Below are positions 31,311 to 40,166 of a stretch of 64,000 nucleotides of DNA, in pieces. The notes beneath the pieces are model-generated. The model worked only from the letters and a program-made list of their open reading frames with translations, did not search any database and was not told where the DNA came from. The DNA is taken from contig NZ_JAPNKC010000001.1 in NCBI RefSeq assembly GCF_026626705.1, positions 12,215,001 through 12,279,000 on the forward strand, given 5' to 3'. Every line of letters begins with the position of its first letter. The first letter of the stretch is position 1. A program made the translations under genes and the position numbers. The DNA is from Pyxidicoccus sp. MSG2. Its GTDB lineage: Bacteria > Myxococcota > Myxococcia > Myxococcales > Myxococcaceae.

Positions 31311-33203
31311 TCAGACGCGATAGGTGCTGGCCACGACGTCCATGCGCTGCGCCACGTCGCGCAGCAATTCGGTGGCGCGCTGGGTGCTCTTCAGGCCCTG
31401 CATCGTCTCGTCCATCATCCGGGAGAGGTCCGTCACCGCGGTGAAGATCTGCGCGACGCCCGCGTTCTGCTGCGTGACGGCGGCGGCGATCTGCTGAGCG
31501 GCGTTCGCGTTGTCCTGGATGATGCTCGACAGCTCGCGAAGGCTGTCGCCGCTGGCGCGCACCTGGGACAGGCCCGACTCGGTGCGCCGCTGCCCTTCCT
31601 CGGACAGGCTCACCGTCGTCTGGATGCCCCGGCGGATGTCCTCGAGGATCTCCCGGACGCGGCCGGTGGAGTCGATGGACTGGTCCGCCAGGCTGCGAAT
31701 CTCGCGCGCGACCACGCCAAAGCCCTTGCCATGCTCACCCGAGCGCACGGCTTCAATCGCCGCGTTGAGCGCCAGCATGTTGGACTGGTCCGCCAGGTCC
31801 TTCACCGTCTGGGTGATGCCGTCGATCTGCAGCGTGCGCTCGGCGAGCTCGGAGATACTCCCGGCCACGCGGCCCACCTGCTCGCGGAGTTGCTCGAAGC
31901 CCTGGAGGCTGGCGCTGACGGTGGCCTCACCCGCCTGCCCCACCTCGCGAGCGCGCGAGCTGGCACCGAGCACCGTCTGCGAGCGGTCCGCCGCCATCAT
32001 CGACGTCTGCTTGATTTCCTGCGCCGTCACCTGCGTCTCCTGGAGCGCGGCGGCCTGTCGCGTCAGGTTGCGCTCCTGCTGGGAGGCGGCGCTGGTGAGC
32101 TCGGACACCGTCTCTCCCAGCACGCGCGTGCCCTGCTGCAGGCTGGCGGTGGACTCGCGCAGGTGGCTCATCATCTGCGAGAAGGCATTCGCCAGTTCGC
32201 CCACTTCGTCACGGCGCGCGGGCACCTCCACCTTCTGCGTCAGGTCTCCGTCCCGGACGATGCGGCCCACCACCTCGCTCAGCGTGGAGATGGGCCGCGT
32301 CATTCCCCGCGCCAGCAGCCACGCGGCCACGCCGGCGACGAGCAGCGCCCCCACCATGAAGGCCACTGCCACCGTGGCGGCGCGCTGGAGCGGCGCGTAG
32401 GCCTCGTCCGGGTCCACCGTGGCCACGAAGCACCAGCCGTCGCCCACGTCCTTCACCGTCTCCTGATTGATGGCCTCCTCGTGGACGACATCCGCGGGAC
32501 GCGACACCCCCGCCTCGTGCGAGTCGTACAGCGTCGTCCCACTGGCGGAGAGCACCTCCAGCGCGAAGCTCTGATGCCCCCGACCCTGGGAGCGCTCCAG
32601 GGCGGAGGACACCACGGTGCCCATCTGGTCCCAGTCGAAGGCGGCCAGCAGCACGCCGATGTGCGCCCCGCTGATGGGGCTGAGCACCGGTACCGCGAGC
32701 GGCAGCACCCGGCGGCGGAACACGGGGTCCACCTCGGTGAGGGCGCGGGTGTCCAGCCGGCCCTCGCGTGCCGCGCGGAACCAGTCCGACGCGAGCACGT
32801 CCTGGGTGCGGCCGGCGAAGGCCTCGCGCAGCGCGGGCTCGCTGGCGGAGACGGCGCGGCCGTCCTCGGTGAAGAGCACCAGCCCGGAGAAGGACGGGTG
32901 GCGCTTGTGGAGCGCGGCGAGCACCGCGTCGCTCTTCTCGAAGGTGTCGAACAGCAGCGCGCCGCGGAGGATGGCGTCCTCCGACCAGCTCCGCGCGTTG
33001 GCCTCGCGCTCGGCGAGCGCCGCCTCGACCAGGTCGCGCAGGCCCTCGGCCTCCACCTTCAGCATGGCGTGAATCTGGTGCTGGAGGTTCTCCGTCGTGG
33101 AGAAGCGCAGGAAGAGGTTGACGGGCAGCAGGGCGCAGAGAATCAGCAGGGACACCGCCAGCGTGAGGCGGGTGCGCAGCTTCATTCCGTCCAGGAGTCT
33201 CAT
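31311..33203 (-). CDS. Methyl-accepting chemotaxis protein
   Basis: 630 residues, second gene of a two-gene operon 22 bases after a PDC-sensor gene. TM1 near residues 10-30, a periplasmic dCache-like sensor (about 35-290, with FTEDGRAVSAS and PVLSPISGAHIGVLLAAFDW), TM2 (VAFMVGALLVAGVAAWLLA), HAMP (RPISTLSEVVGRIVRDGDL), then the coiled-coil signalling domain with the conserved hairpin tip (MLALNAAIEAVRSGEHGKGF). No CheR-binding pentapeptide at the end. It should relay a ligand signal to CheA/CheW encoded elsewhere; in gliding myxobacteria such receptors may control motility or development. ATG 33203 assumed; ATG 33185 is possible. Confidence 0.92.
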   Translation of the reverse strand: MRLLDGMKLRTRLTLAVSLLILCALLPVNLFLRFSTTENLQHQIHAMLKVEAEGLRDLVEAALAEREANARSWSEDAILRGALLFDTFEKSDAVLAALHKRHPSFSGLVLFTEDGRAVSASEPALREAFAGRTQDVLASDWFRAAREGRLDTRALTEVDPVFRRRVLPLAVPVLSPISGAHIGVLLAAFDWDQMGTVVSSALERSQGRGHQSFALEVLSASGTTLYDSHEAGVSRPADVVHEEAINQETVKDVGDGWCFVATVDPDEAYAPLQRAATVAVAFMVGALLVAGVAAWLLARGMTRPISTLSEVVGRIVRDGDLTQKVEVPARRDEVGELANAFSQMMSHLRESTASLQQGTRVLGETVSELTSAASQQERNLTRQAAALQETQVTAQEIKQTSMMAADRSQTVLGASSRAREVGQAGEATVSASLQGFEQLREQVGRVAGSISELAERTLQIDGITQTVKDLADQSNMLALNAAIEAVRSGEHGKGFGVVAREIRSLADQSIDSTGRVREILEDIRRGIQTTVSLSEEGQRRTESGLSQVRASGDSLRELSSIIQDNANAAQQIAAAVTQQNAGVAQIFTAVTDLSRMMDETMQGLKSTQRATELLRDVAQRMDVVASTYRV

Positions 33204-33225
33204 CGGGGAGTGCGGAGGCAAGGGT

Positions 33226-33765
33226 TCAGAGGTCCAGGAGTGAGAGGCCGACGGTGATTGCGCCGATGGTCCGCGCGCCGTCGCGCACCGGGAGGGAGAC
33301 CTGGATGACGTAGGCCTGGGAGGATTCGTCGAAGAAGGGCTTCTCGCGCAGCGGCTGGCCCTTCGCGTAGGGCACCTGGAACTTGGCCTCGTCCCCCTGC
33401 CAGTAGTCGGACGTGCGCCGCGTGGAGCCCACCAGCGCGCCCTGCTCGTCCATGGCGAAGGCCTCGGCCACGATGACGCCCAGCCGCTCACGGTACCGGT
33501 TCAGGACGCGAGAGCACGCGGTGTCCAGCACCCGCTGCTTGAAGGGAGTGAGCATGGGGCTGGCGCGCCACGTCTCGTCCTGCTCGCGGATGGTGGCCAG
33601 CGGGACGTGCCGCGCATTCTGGGCGAGCACGGCCTGGATGAGCTCGGGGTCCGCCGCCATCCGCCTCAGCGTCGGCATCACCCCGTCCACCTTCTGGAGC
33701 TGCGTCGCCCCATCCGCCGGGAGTTGCGCCAGCATCAACACCGCCAGACTGCTCAACCAGGCCAT
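33226..33765 (-). CDS. Periplasmic PDC/Cache sensor protein paired with chemoreceptor
   Basis: 179 residues. GGAG 6 bases before ATG 33765; a signal peptide (MAWLSSLAVLMLAQL). The body is a single PDC/Cache fold: long N-terminal helix (MPTLRRMAADPELIQAVLAQ), AEAFAMDEQGALVGSTRRTS, DYWQGDEAKFQ, FFDESSQAYVIQVSLPV and GAITVGLSL, all characteristic of ligand-binding Cache strands. There is no membrane anchor after the signal peptide and no output domain, so the protein may be soluble in the periplasm and feed the chemoreceptor encoded just downstream, as solute-binding proteins do. Divergent from an MFS transporter gene. Confidence 0.78.
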   Translation of the reverse strand: MAWLSSLAVLMLAQLPADGATQLQKVDGVMPTLRRMAADPELIQAVLAQNARHVPLATIREQDETWRASPMLTPFKQRVLDTACSRVLNRYRERLGVIVAEAFAMDEQGALVGSTRRTSDYWQGDEAKFQVPYAKGQPLREKPFFDESSQAYVIQVSLPVRDGARTIGAITVGLSLLDL

Positions 33766-33936
33766 CCGTACTCCGCGTTCCCCCGGGTGCCAGCGCGACC
33801 GGGGCGGGGCCCCACCATGTCCCCACCTGAATGATACGGATTGTTGCACAGCCGACGTTGGAGGTTCGAAGGCGGCGGGGCGGCCTTGCCCTCCCCCACC
33901 TGTTCTGGATGGGCGCGAGTGGTGAATGATGGGCGC

Positions 33937-35172
33937 ATGACTGCCACCTCCGTCCCGGTCGACCTCCAGCGGGCCGCCCGCCTGGCCATCGTCGTCGCCG
34001 CGCTGGGCTACTTCGTCGACATCTACGACATGGTCATCTTCAGCGTGGTCCGCGCGCAGAGCCTGGAGGCCATCGGCGTGCCGGCGGCCGAGCGGATGAG
34101 CGCGGGCGTCCGCCTGCTCAACATGCAGATGCTGGGCATGCTGGCTGGAGGCATCCTCTGGGGCGTGCTGGGAGACAAGCGCGGGCGGCTGTCCGTGCTG
34201 TTCGGCTCCATCTTCCTCTACTCGGCCGCCAACTTCGCCAACGGCTTCGTGCAGACGATGGAGCAATACGCGCTGCTGCGCGTGCTGGCGGGCATCGGCC
34301 TGGCCGGCGAGCTGGGGGCCGGCATTACCCTGGTCAGCGAGTTGATGTCCAAGGAGCACCGCGGATACGGCACGACGCTGGTGGCCACCAACGGGGTGAT
34401 GGGGGCCATTGCCGCCGCCCTGGTGGGCAGCCGGCTGGACTGGCGCTCGGCGTACATGGTTGGCGGTGGCCTGGGCTTCGCGCTGCTGTGCCTGCGGATG
34501 ACCGTGCACGAGCCCCGCCTGTTCACCGCGCTGAAGGACCAGGCGGTGCAGCGGGGCAACTTCCTTCGGCTGCTGAAGCCGGGCCCGTCCGCGCGGCGCT
34601 ACCTGTCGGTGGTGCTGGTGGGCGTGCCCATCTGGTTCGTGATTGGCGTGCTCATCACCTTCGCGCCCGAGTTCGGCAAGGCACTGGGGATGAAGGAAAT
34701 CCCGCTGGCGGCGCACGCGGTGCTGATTGGCAACGTGGGCACGGTGCTGGGAGACCTGGCCAGCGGCCTGTTCAGCCAGTTCACCCGGAGCCGCAAGCGC
34801 AGCGTGGCGCTGTTCCTGGGGCTGGGGGCCCTGGCCACCGTGGCGCTCTTCACGGTGGGGAGCACGTCGCTGTGGGCCTTCTATGCGTGCTGCGGAGCGC
34901 TGGGGTTCTCCGCCGGGTACATGGCGGTGCTCGTCACCATCGCCGCGGAGCAGTTCGGCACCAACCTGCGCGCCACGGCGGCCACCACGGTGCCCAACTT
35001 CATCCGGGGCTCCACGGTGCTGCTCACCTCGGGGTTGCAGCTCGCCACGCCGTCGCTCGGGCTGAAGGGCGCGGCGCTGGTGGTGGGTGGCGCCGCGCTG
35101 GTGGCCGCCTTCGCGGCCCTGCGCGGCATCGATGAGACGTTCGGCCGCGATCTGGACTTCGTGGAGGAGTGA
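33937..35172 (+). CDS. MFS transporter
   Basis: 411 residues, about twelve transmembrane helices. The loop 2-3 signature reads GVLGDKRGRLSVL and the TM4-5 region GIGLAGELGAGITLVSELMS resembles metabolite:H+ symporters of the sugar/aromatic acid type. FAPEFGKALGMKE in the second half and a charged C terminus (DETFGRDLDFVEE). Substrate not predictable. Start ATG 33937; two GTG codons slightly upstream are possible. It shares a 171-base divergent region with the PDC sensor/chemoreceptor operon, so the two could be linked by a common ligand, but that is only suggestive. It is convergent, 3 bases apart, with the amidotransferase gene. Confidence 0.85.
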   Translation: MTATSVPVDLQRAARLAIVVAALGYFVDIYDMVIFSVVRAQSLEAIGVPAAERMSAGVRLLNMQMLGMLAGGILWGVLGDKRGRLSVLFGSIFLYSAANFANGFVQTMEQYALLRVLAGIGLAGELGAGITLVSELMSKEHRGYGTTLVATNGVMGAIAAALVGSRLDWRSAYMVGGGLGFALLCLRMTVHEPRLFTALKDQAVQRGNFLRLLKPGPSARRYLSVVLVGVPIWFVIGVLITFAPEFGKALGMKEIPLAAHAVLIGNVGTVLGDLASGLFSQFTRSRKRSVALFLGLGALATVALFTVGSTSLWAFYACCGALGFSAGYMAVLVTIAAEQFGTNLRATAATTVPNFIRGSTVLLTSGLQLATPSLGLKGAALVVGGAALVAAFAALRGIDETFGRDLDFVEE

Positions 35173-35175
35173 GCG

Positions 35176-35874
35176 TCAGCGCCCGGCCGCCTCCGCGAAG
35201 TGCCGTGCGAGGCGCTGGAGCAGCTCGGTGTTCTCCGCCTCGGCAGCCTTGAGCTTGGGGAGCTGGGACTTCAACTCCTGGAGGTCCTTGCCACGCCGCT
35301 GGAGGTCCTCCGCCTCGATGTCGTACCAGCGCCCCAGCTCCGCGGCGGTCAGCTCCAGGTGGAACTGGAAGCCGTAGGACGTGCCGAACCGGAAGGCCTG
35401 CTGCGCGTAGCGGTCCGTGGAGGCCAGCAGCGTGGCTCCGGGCACCGGCTTGAAGGTGTCCCCGTGCCAGTGCGCCACCACCGTCTTGGGGCGCACGCCG
35501 GCAATCACCGGGTCCTTCAGCCCGTCCTGTGTCCAGCGGACGGGGGCGGCGCCCACCTCGAAGCCATTCTTGCCGGCGAAGACCTCGGCCCCCGCTGCGG
35601 ACGCGAGGAGCTGCGCGCCCAGGCAGACACCCAGGCACGGGCGCTCGTTGGCGAGCCGCTCGGTGAGCAGCGCCAGCTCGTCGTGGAGGAAGGGGTGCTG
35701 GTCCGCCTCGTACACGCCCATGGGGCCGCCCATCACTACCACGAGGTCCGCGTCCACGTCCTCGCGGCGCACCGCGCGGAACCGATTCACGAGCGTGAAG
35801 CCCACCTCCGCCAGCACCGGCCCCAGCAGGCCGACTCCCTCATGCTCCTCGTGCTGGAACACCACCGCGCGCAT
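35176..35874 (-). CDS. Class I glutamine amidotransferase-like protein
   Basis: 232 residues, GGAGGT 7 bases before ATG 35874. Class I GATase fold: VVVMGGPMGVYE (oxyanion strand), nucleophile elbow GVCLGAQLLASA with Cys84, and FQFHLELTAAEL with His172 and Glu174, giving a full Cys-His-Glu triad. Standalone members, close to GMP synthase-like amidotransferases of unknown acceptor, hydrolyse gamma-glutamyl bonds or supply ammonia to a partner not visible here. The C-terminal 40 residues form a charged coiled-coil-like helix (LQELKSQLPKLKAAEAENTE) not usual in the core domain. Confidence 0.85.
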   Translation of the reverse strand: MRAVVFQHEEHEGVGLLGPVLAEVGFTLVNRFRAVRREDVDADLVVVMGGPMGVYEADQHPFLHDELALLTERLANERPCLGVCLGAQLLASAAGAEVFAGKNGFEVGAAPVRWTQDGLKDPVIAGVRPKTVVAHWHGDTFKPVPGATLLASTDRYAQQAFRFGTSYGFQFHLELTAAELGRWYDIEAEDLQRRGKDLQELKSQLPKLKAAEAENTELLQRLARHFAEAAGR

Positions 35875-36131
35875 CGTCGTGACCTCCGTCCGGGAATCGC
35901 GCGCGAGCCTAGCGGGATTCCTCGCGGAAGTGCGCCGTGGCATCCGCCATGCGTCACTCGCACCGTCCCCGAGGGCTTCGCGCAGCGGAGGCACTGCCGG
36001 GTCTGACGCAGCCGTCAGGGGCCCCGGAATTCACGCGGCGGGCCCTCGGAAATCCACGGCACTTCCAGGCACGACACGCACGCGTCCCGAGGCGCGCCGT
36101 CGGGAATGCTTCCTGCACAGTCACGCGTGAC

Positions 36132-36515
36132 ATGACTTCACGAAGCCTGATGCTGCTCCCGTTGTTGCTGCTGTCCGCCTGTGCCGCGGAGGACGACACG
36201 ACCTGCGACAACGCCATCTGTCCGGCAATCTATTACCCGCCTGTGTCGCTCACCGTGACGTCACCGGCGGGCCGGGCCCTGACCGACGTCACCGTGACGG
36301 GAGCACAGAGCCAGTGCTCCCGAGTGGGGGACACCACCATCCTGTGCACCATCGGCTCGGGAGCAGGCGAGTACGTCCTCGACATCCAGGCGGAGGGCTT
36401 CCACCCGGTCCACCTGGAGGCGACGGCGGCCGCGCGTCCTCGGACCGAGTGTGACTGCTGTTCACCGGAATACGTGCCGCAGACCCTGGGGCTGAGGCTC
36501 GAGCCCGCGACCTGA
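36132..36515 (+). CDS. Small lipoprotein with Ig-like domain
   Basis: 127 residues with lipobox LSAC (CAAEDD follows). The mature protein begins with a Cys-containing spacer (TTCDNAICP), has one carboxypeptidase-regulatory/Ig-like module (VSLTVTSPAGRALTDVTVTG, then GAGEYVLDIQAEGFHPVHLE) and ends with a CDCC cluster. Similar single-module lipoproteins are common in myxobacterial genomes; the role is unknown. Convergent with the DUF1592 gene, 18 bases between stops. No strong ribosome site is visible, so the start is less certain. Confidence 0.7.
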   Translation: MTSRSLMLLPLLLLSACAAEDDTTCDNAICPAIYYPPVSLTVTSPAGRALTDVTVTGAQSQCSRVGDTTILCTIGSGAGEYVLDIQAEGFHPVHLEATAAARPRTECDCCSPEYVPQTLGLRLEPAT

Positions 36516-36533
36516 GCGGACCCGAGCCTGGAT

Positions 36534-38564
36534 TCACGGCTCCGCCGGCACGGGACAACGGTTGCGGAAGCTCTCGCTCATCGCGACGGCCACGAGCAGC
36601 TCCGGCAGCCGGTGTCCTCCCTGGGCGAAGCGCTCGTCCACGCTGCGCACCACGGGCCAGTCCGCGTCCGTCAGCTCGCGACCGAGCCCGTAGGCCAGGG
36701 CCTTGCGGCTCATGCACTTCGCGAACTCGGGGTCCTGCTTGAGGAGGGTGGCGAGCTGCCTCGGCCCCTGGAAGGCAACGCCCTGGAAATTGCCCGCCGC
36801 GTCCACCGGTGAGCCGTTGTCCACCTCGCGCCAGGCCCCGGCGGCGTCGTAGTTCTCCAGCCCGAAGCCGATGGGGTCCATCAGGTTGTGGCACCCCGCG
36901 CACGAGGGATTCGCGCGGTGCGCTTCCGTGATCTGCCGCAGCGTGGCCCCGGGAGGCAGCGTCGTGGGCAGGGCCTCCACGCCTGGAGGCGGCGGTGGCG
37001 GCTCCATGCACAACAGCCGCCCCAACACCCACCTCCCCCGGCGCACCGGTGAGGTCCGCGTGGCGAGCGACGACTGCGCCAGCAACCCCGCCTGTGCGAG
37101 CAGCCCTCCGCGCCGCCCGTTGGCAACGGCCACCCGCGAGGCCGACGCCGAGCCCGGCCGGGGCAGCCCGTAGTAGTCCGCGAGCCTGTCGTTCACGAAG
37201 GTGAAGTCCGCGTCCAGCAGGTCCAGCGCGCTGCGGTCCTCGCGGAGGAAGGTGCGGAAGAAGCTCTCGCCCTCCTCGCGCATCGCCTGCTTCAGCGCGG
37301 TATTCACATTGGGAAAGAGCGCCGGGTCCGGGCTGATGCCGTCCACCTGCCGCAGCCCCAGCCACTGTCCCGCGAAGTTCTGCACCAGCGCCTCGGAGCG
37401 CGAGTCCTTCAGCATGCGCCGCACCTGCGCCTCCAACACCACCGGGTCCTTCAGCCGGTCCCCGTCCGCCAGCTCGGCCAGCTCCGCGTCGGGCTGGCTG
37501 CTCCAGAGGAAGTACGACAGGCGCGAGGCCAGCTCTCGGCTGCTCAGCTCGCGCCTGCCGGAGTCCGGTGCCGGCGTCTCCACCACCTGGAAGAGGAAGT
37601 GCGGTGACAGCAGCACGCCCCGGAGCGCGAACTTCGTCGCCAGCTCGAAGCCATCTCCCGAGGTGCGCACGAGCGAGTACACGCCCATCAACTCCGCCAC
37701 TTCTGCTTCCGTCGCGGGACGACGCCATGCGCGGCGCGCGAGCCGCTCCACCATCTGCCGCGCGCACGGCTGCTCGCCCACCTGGACCGGCTCACACACG
37801 CGCAGGGCCGGCTCGGCCGTGCCACCCGTCGGGGCCGGCGCCGTCACCTCCAGCCAGTCCACCAGCAGGTTGCGATCCGTGGACGTGTTCGGGTCATACG
37901 TGTCGTTGGTGAAGCGCACGGCGAAGCGCTTCTGCCCGGGCGCCGTCACCTTCACCTGCCGCGTATAGAGCGTAGGCGTGGTGGCGGGCACGTCGAGCGA
38001 CGCCACCACCGTGCCGTCCAGCAGCCACTCCATCTTCACCGGGTCCGGCGGCGCCTGCGTGCCCCACGCGCGCACGGACAGTTGGTAGTCCCCTGCCCTC
38101 GCGAAGTTGAAGGTGGCCGTCAGGTCGCCGTTGGACCAGAGGTTCCACGCGGTGCCGTTCACCTCGGCCGCGCCCGTGGTGGCGCTGGCGGCCTCCGCTT
38201 CGATGCGCACCGCGGCGCCCGACGTGCTCGCGGCCACGTCGCGCGCCCACGCCTGGTCGATGAGGCGGCCCGCGGTGGCTTCGTACGCCTCCACCAGCGC
38301 GGGCGACACGCTGAGCAGGCTCGCCTCGTTGTCGAAGCCCGTGCCGGTGGGGTCCGCCGGGAAGGTGGACGCGGGGCGGCCCGTCTCGCCGAGCAGATCC
38401 CTCACGGTGTTGTCGTACTCAGCGCGGTTGAGACGGCGCAGGGCATGAGCCCCGTCCGAACAGTCGAGCGCGGCGGGCTCCTCCGTCGGGGGCCCGGCGG
38501 GCTTCTCGCCTGAGCAGGAGATCAGCAGCAGCGGCAGTCCGAACAGAATCGTGGATGAGCGCAT
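36534..38564 (-). CDS. DUF1592-family exported protein with carbohydrate-binding module
   Basis: 676 residues, lipobox LLISC. Domain order: DUF1587-like RLNRAEYDNTVRDLLGE (about 40-60), an inserted CBM-like beta module (about 125-240, starting VRIEAEAASATTGAA), DUF1595 region (CARQMVERLARRAWRRPATE), DUF1592 (LSSRELASRLSYFLWSSQPD), DUF1588 (RTSPVRRGRWVLGRLLC), a CAGCHN haem-type motif, and DUF1585 at the end (GRELTDADWPVVRSV). This is the known DUF1592 multi-domain family found next to DUF1552 proteins in myxobacteria and planctomycetes. Function not established; the CXXCH suggests c-type haem. Follows the DUF1552 gene by 14 bases. Confidence 0.87.
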   Translation of the reverse strand: MRSSTILFGLPLLLISCSGEKPAGPPTEEPAALDCSDGAHALRRLNRAEYDNTVRDLLGETGRPASTFPADPTGTGFDNEASLLSVSPALVEAYEATAGRLIDQAWARDVAASTSGAAVRIEAEAASATTGAAEVNGTAWNLWSNGDLTATFNFARAGDYQLSVRAWGTQAPPDPVKMEWLLDGTVVASLDVPATTPTLYTRQVKVTAPGQKRFAVRFTNDTYDPNTSTDRNLLVDWLEVTAPAPTGGTAEPALRVCEPVQVGEQPCARQMVERLARRAWRRPATEAEVAELMGVYSLVRTSGDGFELATKFALRGVLLSPHFLFQVVETPAPDSGRRELSSRELASRLSYFLWSSQPDAELAELADGDRLKDPVVLEAQVRRMLKDSRSEALVQNFAGQWLGLRQVDGISPDPALFPNVNTALKQAMREEGESFFRTFLREDRSALDLLDADFTFVNDRLADYYGLPRPGSASASRVAVANGRRGGLLAQAGLLAQSSLATRTSPVRRGRWVLGRLLCMEPPPPPPGVEALPTTLPPGATLRQITEAHRANPSCAGCHNLMDPIGFGLENYDAAGAWREVDNGSPVDAAGNFQGVAFQGPRQLATLLKQDPEFAKCMSRKALAYGLGRELTDADWPVVRSVDERFAQGGHRLPELLVAVAMSESFRNRCPVPAEP

Positions 38565-38578
38565 GGTTCCCCTCCCCC

Positions 38579-39973
38579 TCACGCCAGTCCGGACAGCGGC
38601 CCCTGCGCGAGCGGACCGAAGCCGCCGCGCGGAATGCCGAAGGCCTGGAGGATGGACAGCAGGACGTCGCCACAGCGCTTGTCCTGCGCGCGCACGTGAC
38701 GCCCGGTGCGGAAGGCGCCACCCGCGCGGCCCGCGAGGATGACGGGCATGTCGTAGTGGTTGTGCCAGTCGCTGTTGGAGATGTCGCTCGAGTAGTAGAC
38801 CGCCACGTTGTCCAGCAGCGTGCCGTCCCCCTCGCGCACTGCCTTCAGCCGCTGCACGAGGCGCGCGAGCCTCGCCACCTGCCATCGGTCTATCTCCACC
38901 TTGGCGGCCTTCTTCACCGGGTCATTGCCATGGTGCGACGCGTCTCCGTGGTGCGAGAAGGCCCGGCCATTCACGGTGAAGGTCATCGGGCTCACGCACA
39001 TGCCGAGCATCAGCGTGGCCACGCGCGTGGCATCGCACTCGAAGGACTTCACGATGAGGTCGCACATCAGGTCCGCGTACGCGGTGCGGTCCATGGGGAT
39101 GCCCACTGGCTGCGCCCCGGGGCTGCACGCGGGCGCCGGATTGCCCTGCTCCGCCTTCTGGATGGACTGCTCAATCGCGCGGATGCCGGACAGGTACTCG
39201 TCCAGGCGGAGCTGATCCGCCTGGCCGAGCTTCCCCTGCAGCGACTTCGCCTGGGACGTCACGCGATCCAACACGCTGCGGCGGTACGTCCAGATGCGCC
39301 GCTCGGCGTCCGTGGGCCCCGTCGACGTCAGCGAGCCGAAGAGCCGGGTGAAGAGCACGCGCGGGTTGTAGACGTTGGGCAGGCGCTGGCCCCGGGCGAA
39401 GGAGACCATGCACTGCTCGCCGCCACTGCAATGGTCCTGCGTGTCGTCGTAGGACGACGTCTTCGGGTCGATGTACCCGTCACCATTCGCATCCTGGTAG
39501 CCCGGGTTGTAGTAGCCGTTGTTCTCCACGCTCAGCGTGAGCGACGGCACGCGCACCTGCGAGGCGGTGGCGCTGGCAATCACCTGGTCGATGGAGTCCG
39601 TGGCGCCCGCGGTGATGTGCTCGCTGGCGGTGAGCATCATCCAGAAGCCGCCCTCGTGCGTCTTTTCAAAGTAGTCCCACGCGCCGAGCCGCAGCCCGCT
39701 CAGCACCAGCACGTCGCCCTTCACCGTCTCCAGCGGGGAGAGGCTCGCGGGCAGCGCGTAGCCCGAGCCCTCCGCCGTAGGGAACCACTGATCCGGGATG
39801 ACGCCCGCGGAGTGGAACATGCCCACGAAGCGCAGCGGGGGTTTGCCACCGGCGGCCTGCGCGCGCGCCACCGACGGCGCCATGGCCTCCAGCCACGGAA
39901 GCGCGAGCACGGCGCCCGCGGCGCCTCGCAGCACGCTCCGGCGGGAGAGCTCCCAGGATTTCGTTTTCGACAC
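38579..39973 (-). CDS. DUF1552-family Tat-exported protein
   Basis: 464 residues with a twin-arginine signal (SRRSVLRGAAGAVLALPWLE). DUF1552 features: MFHSAGVIPDQWFP near the N terminus, LSVENNGYY, SYDDTQDHCSGGEQCMVSFA, and a C-terminal YYSSDISNSDWHNHYDMPVI with FRTGRHV. The family is related in pattern to the sulfatase/phosphatase-like DUF1501 group, with several conserved Asp and His that could hold a metal. It always travels with a DUF1592 partner, here the next gene. Tat export implies a folded, probably cofactor-containing, periplasmic enzyme. Function unknown. Confidence 0.88.
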   Translation of the reverse strand: MSKTKSWELSRRSVLRGAAGAVLALPWLEAMAPSVARAQAAGGKPPLRFVGMFHSAGVIPDQWFPTAEGSGYALPASLSPLETVKGDVLVLSGLRLGAWDYFEKTHEGGFWMMLTASEHITAGATDSIDQVIASATASQVRVPSLTLSVENNGYYNPGYQDANGDGYIDPKTSSYDDTQDHCSGGEQCMVSFARGQRLPNVYNPRVLFTRLFGSLTSTGPTDAERRIWTYRRSVLDRVTSQAKSLQGKLGQADQLRLDEYLSGIRAIEQSIQKAEQGNPAPACSPGAQPVGIPMDRTAYADLMCDLIVKSFECDATRVATLMLGMCVSPMTFTVNGRAFSHHGDASHHGNDPVKKAAKVEIDRWQVARLARLVQRLKAVREGDGTLLDNVAVYYSSDISNSDWHNHYDMPVILAGRAGGAFRTGRHVRAQDKRCGDVLLSILQAFGIPRGGFGPLAQGPLSGLA

Positions 39974-40092
39974 GCATTGCCTCGGGGGTGTGAGCCGACG
40001 ACGCAGTGAGCAATGCGGGTGCCACGTCCGGAAAACCCCAAGAGTCCCAGAGAGTTGCAGCCTCTGTGGATTATCGGGTGTGGGTGGGTAGA

Positions 40093-40124
40093 GTCGACCC
40101 CACAGTCCGGTGTGGGGTGTCGAC
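40093..40124 (-). terminator. Hairpin between DUF1963-like and DUF1552 genes
   Basis: Arms GTCGACCCCACA and TGTGGGGTGTCGAC pair with a two-base bulge around a 6-base loop. It lies after the stop of the DUF1963-like gene and before the DUF1552 promoter region. Confidence 0.45.
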
Positions 40125-40166
40125 CCCGGGCGAGGAGGCGTGCGACGCCTCAGGGCCTACACGGCC

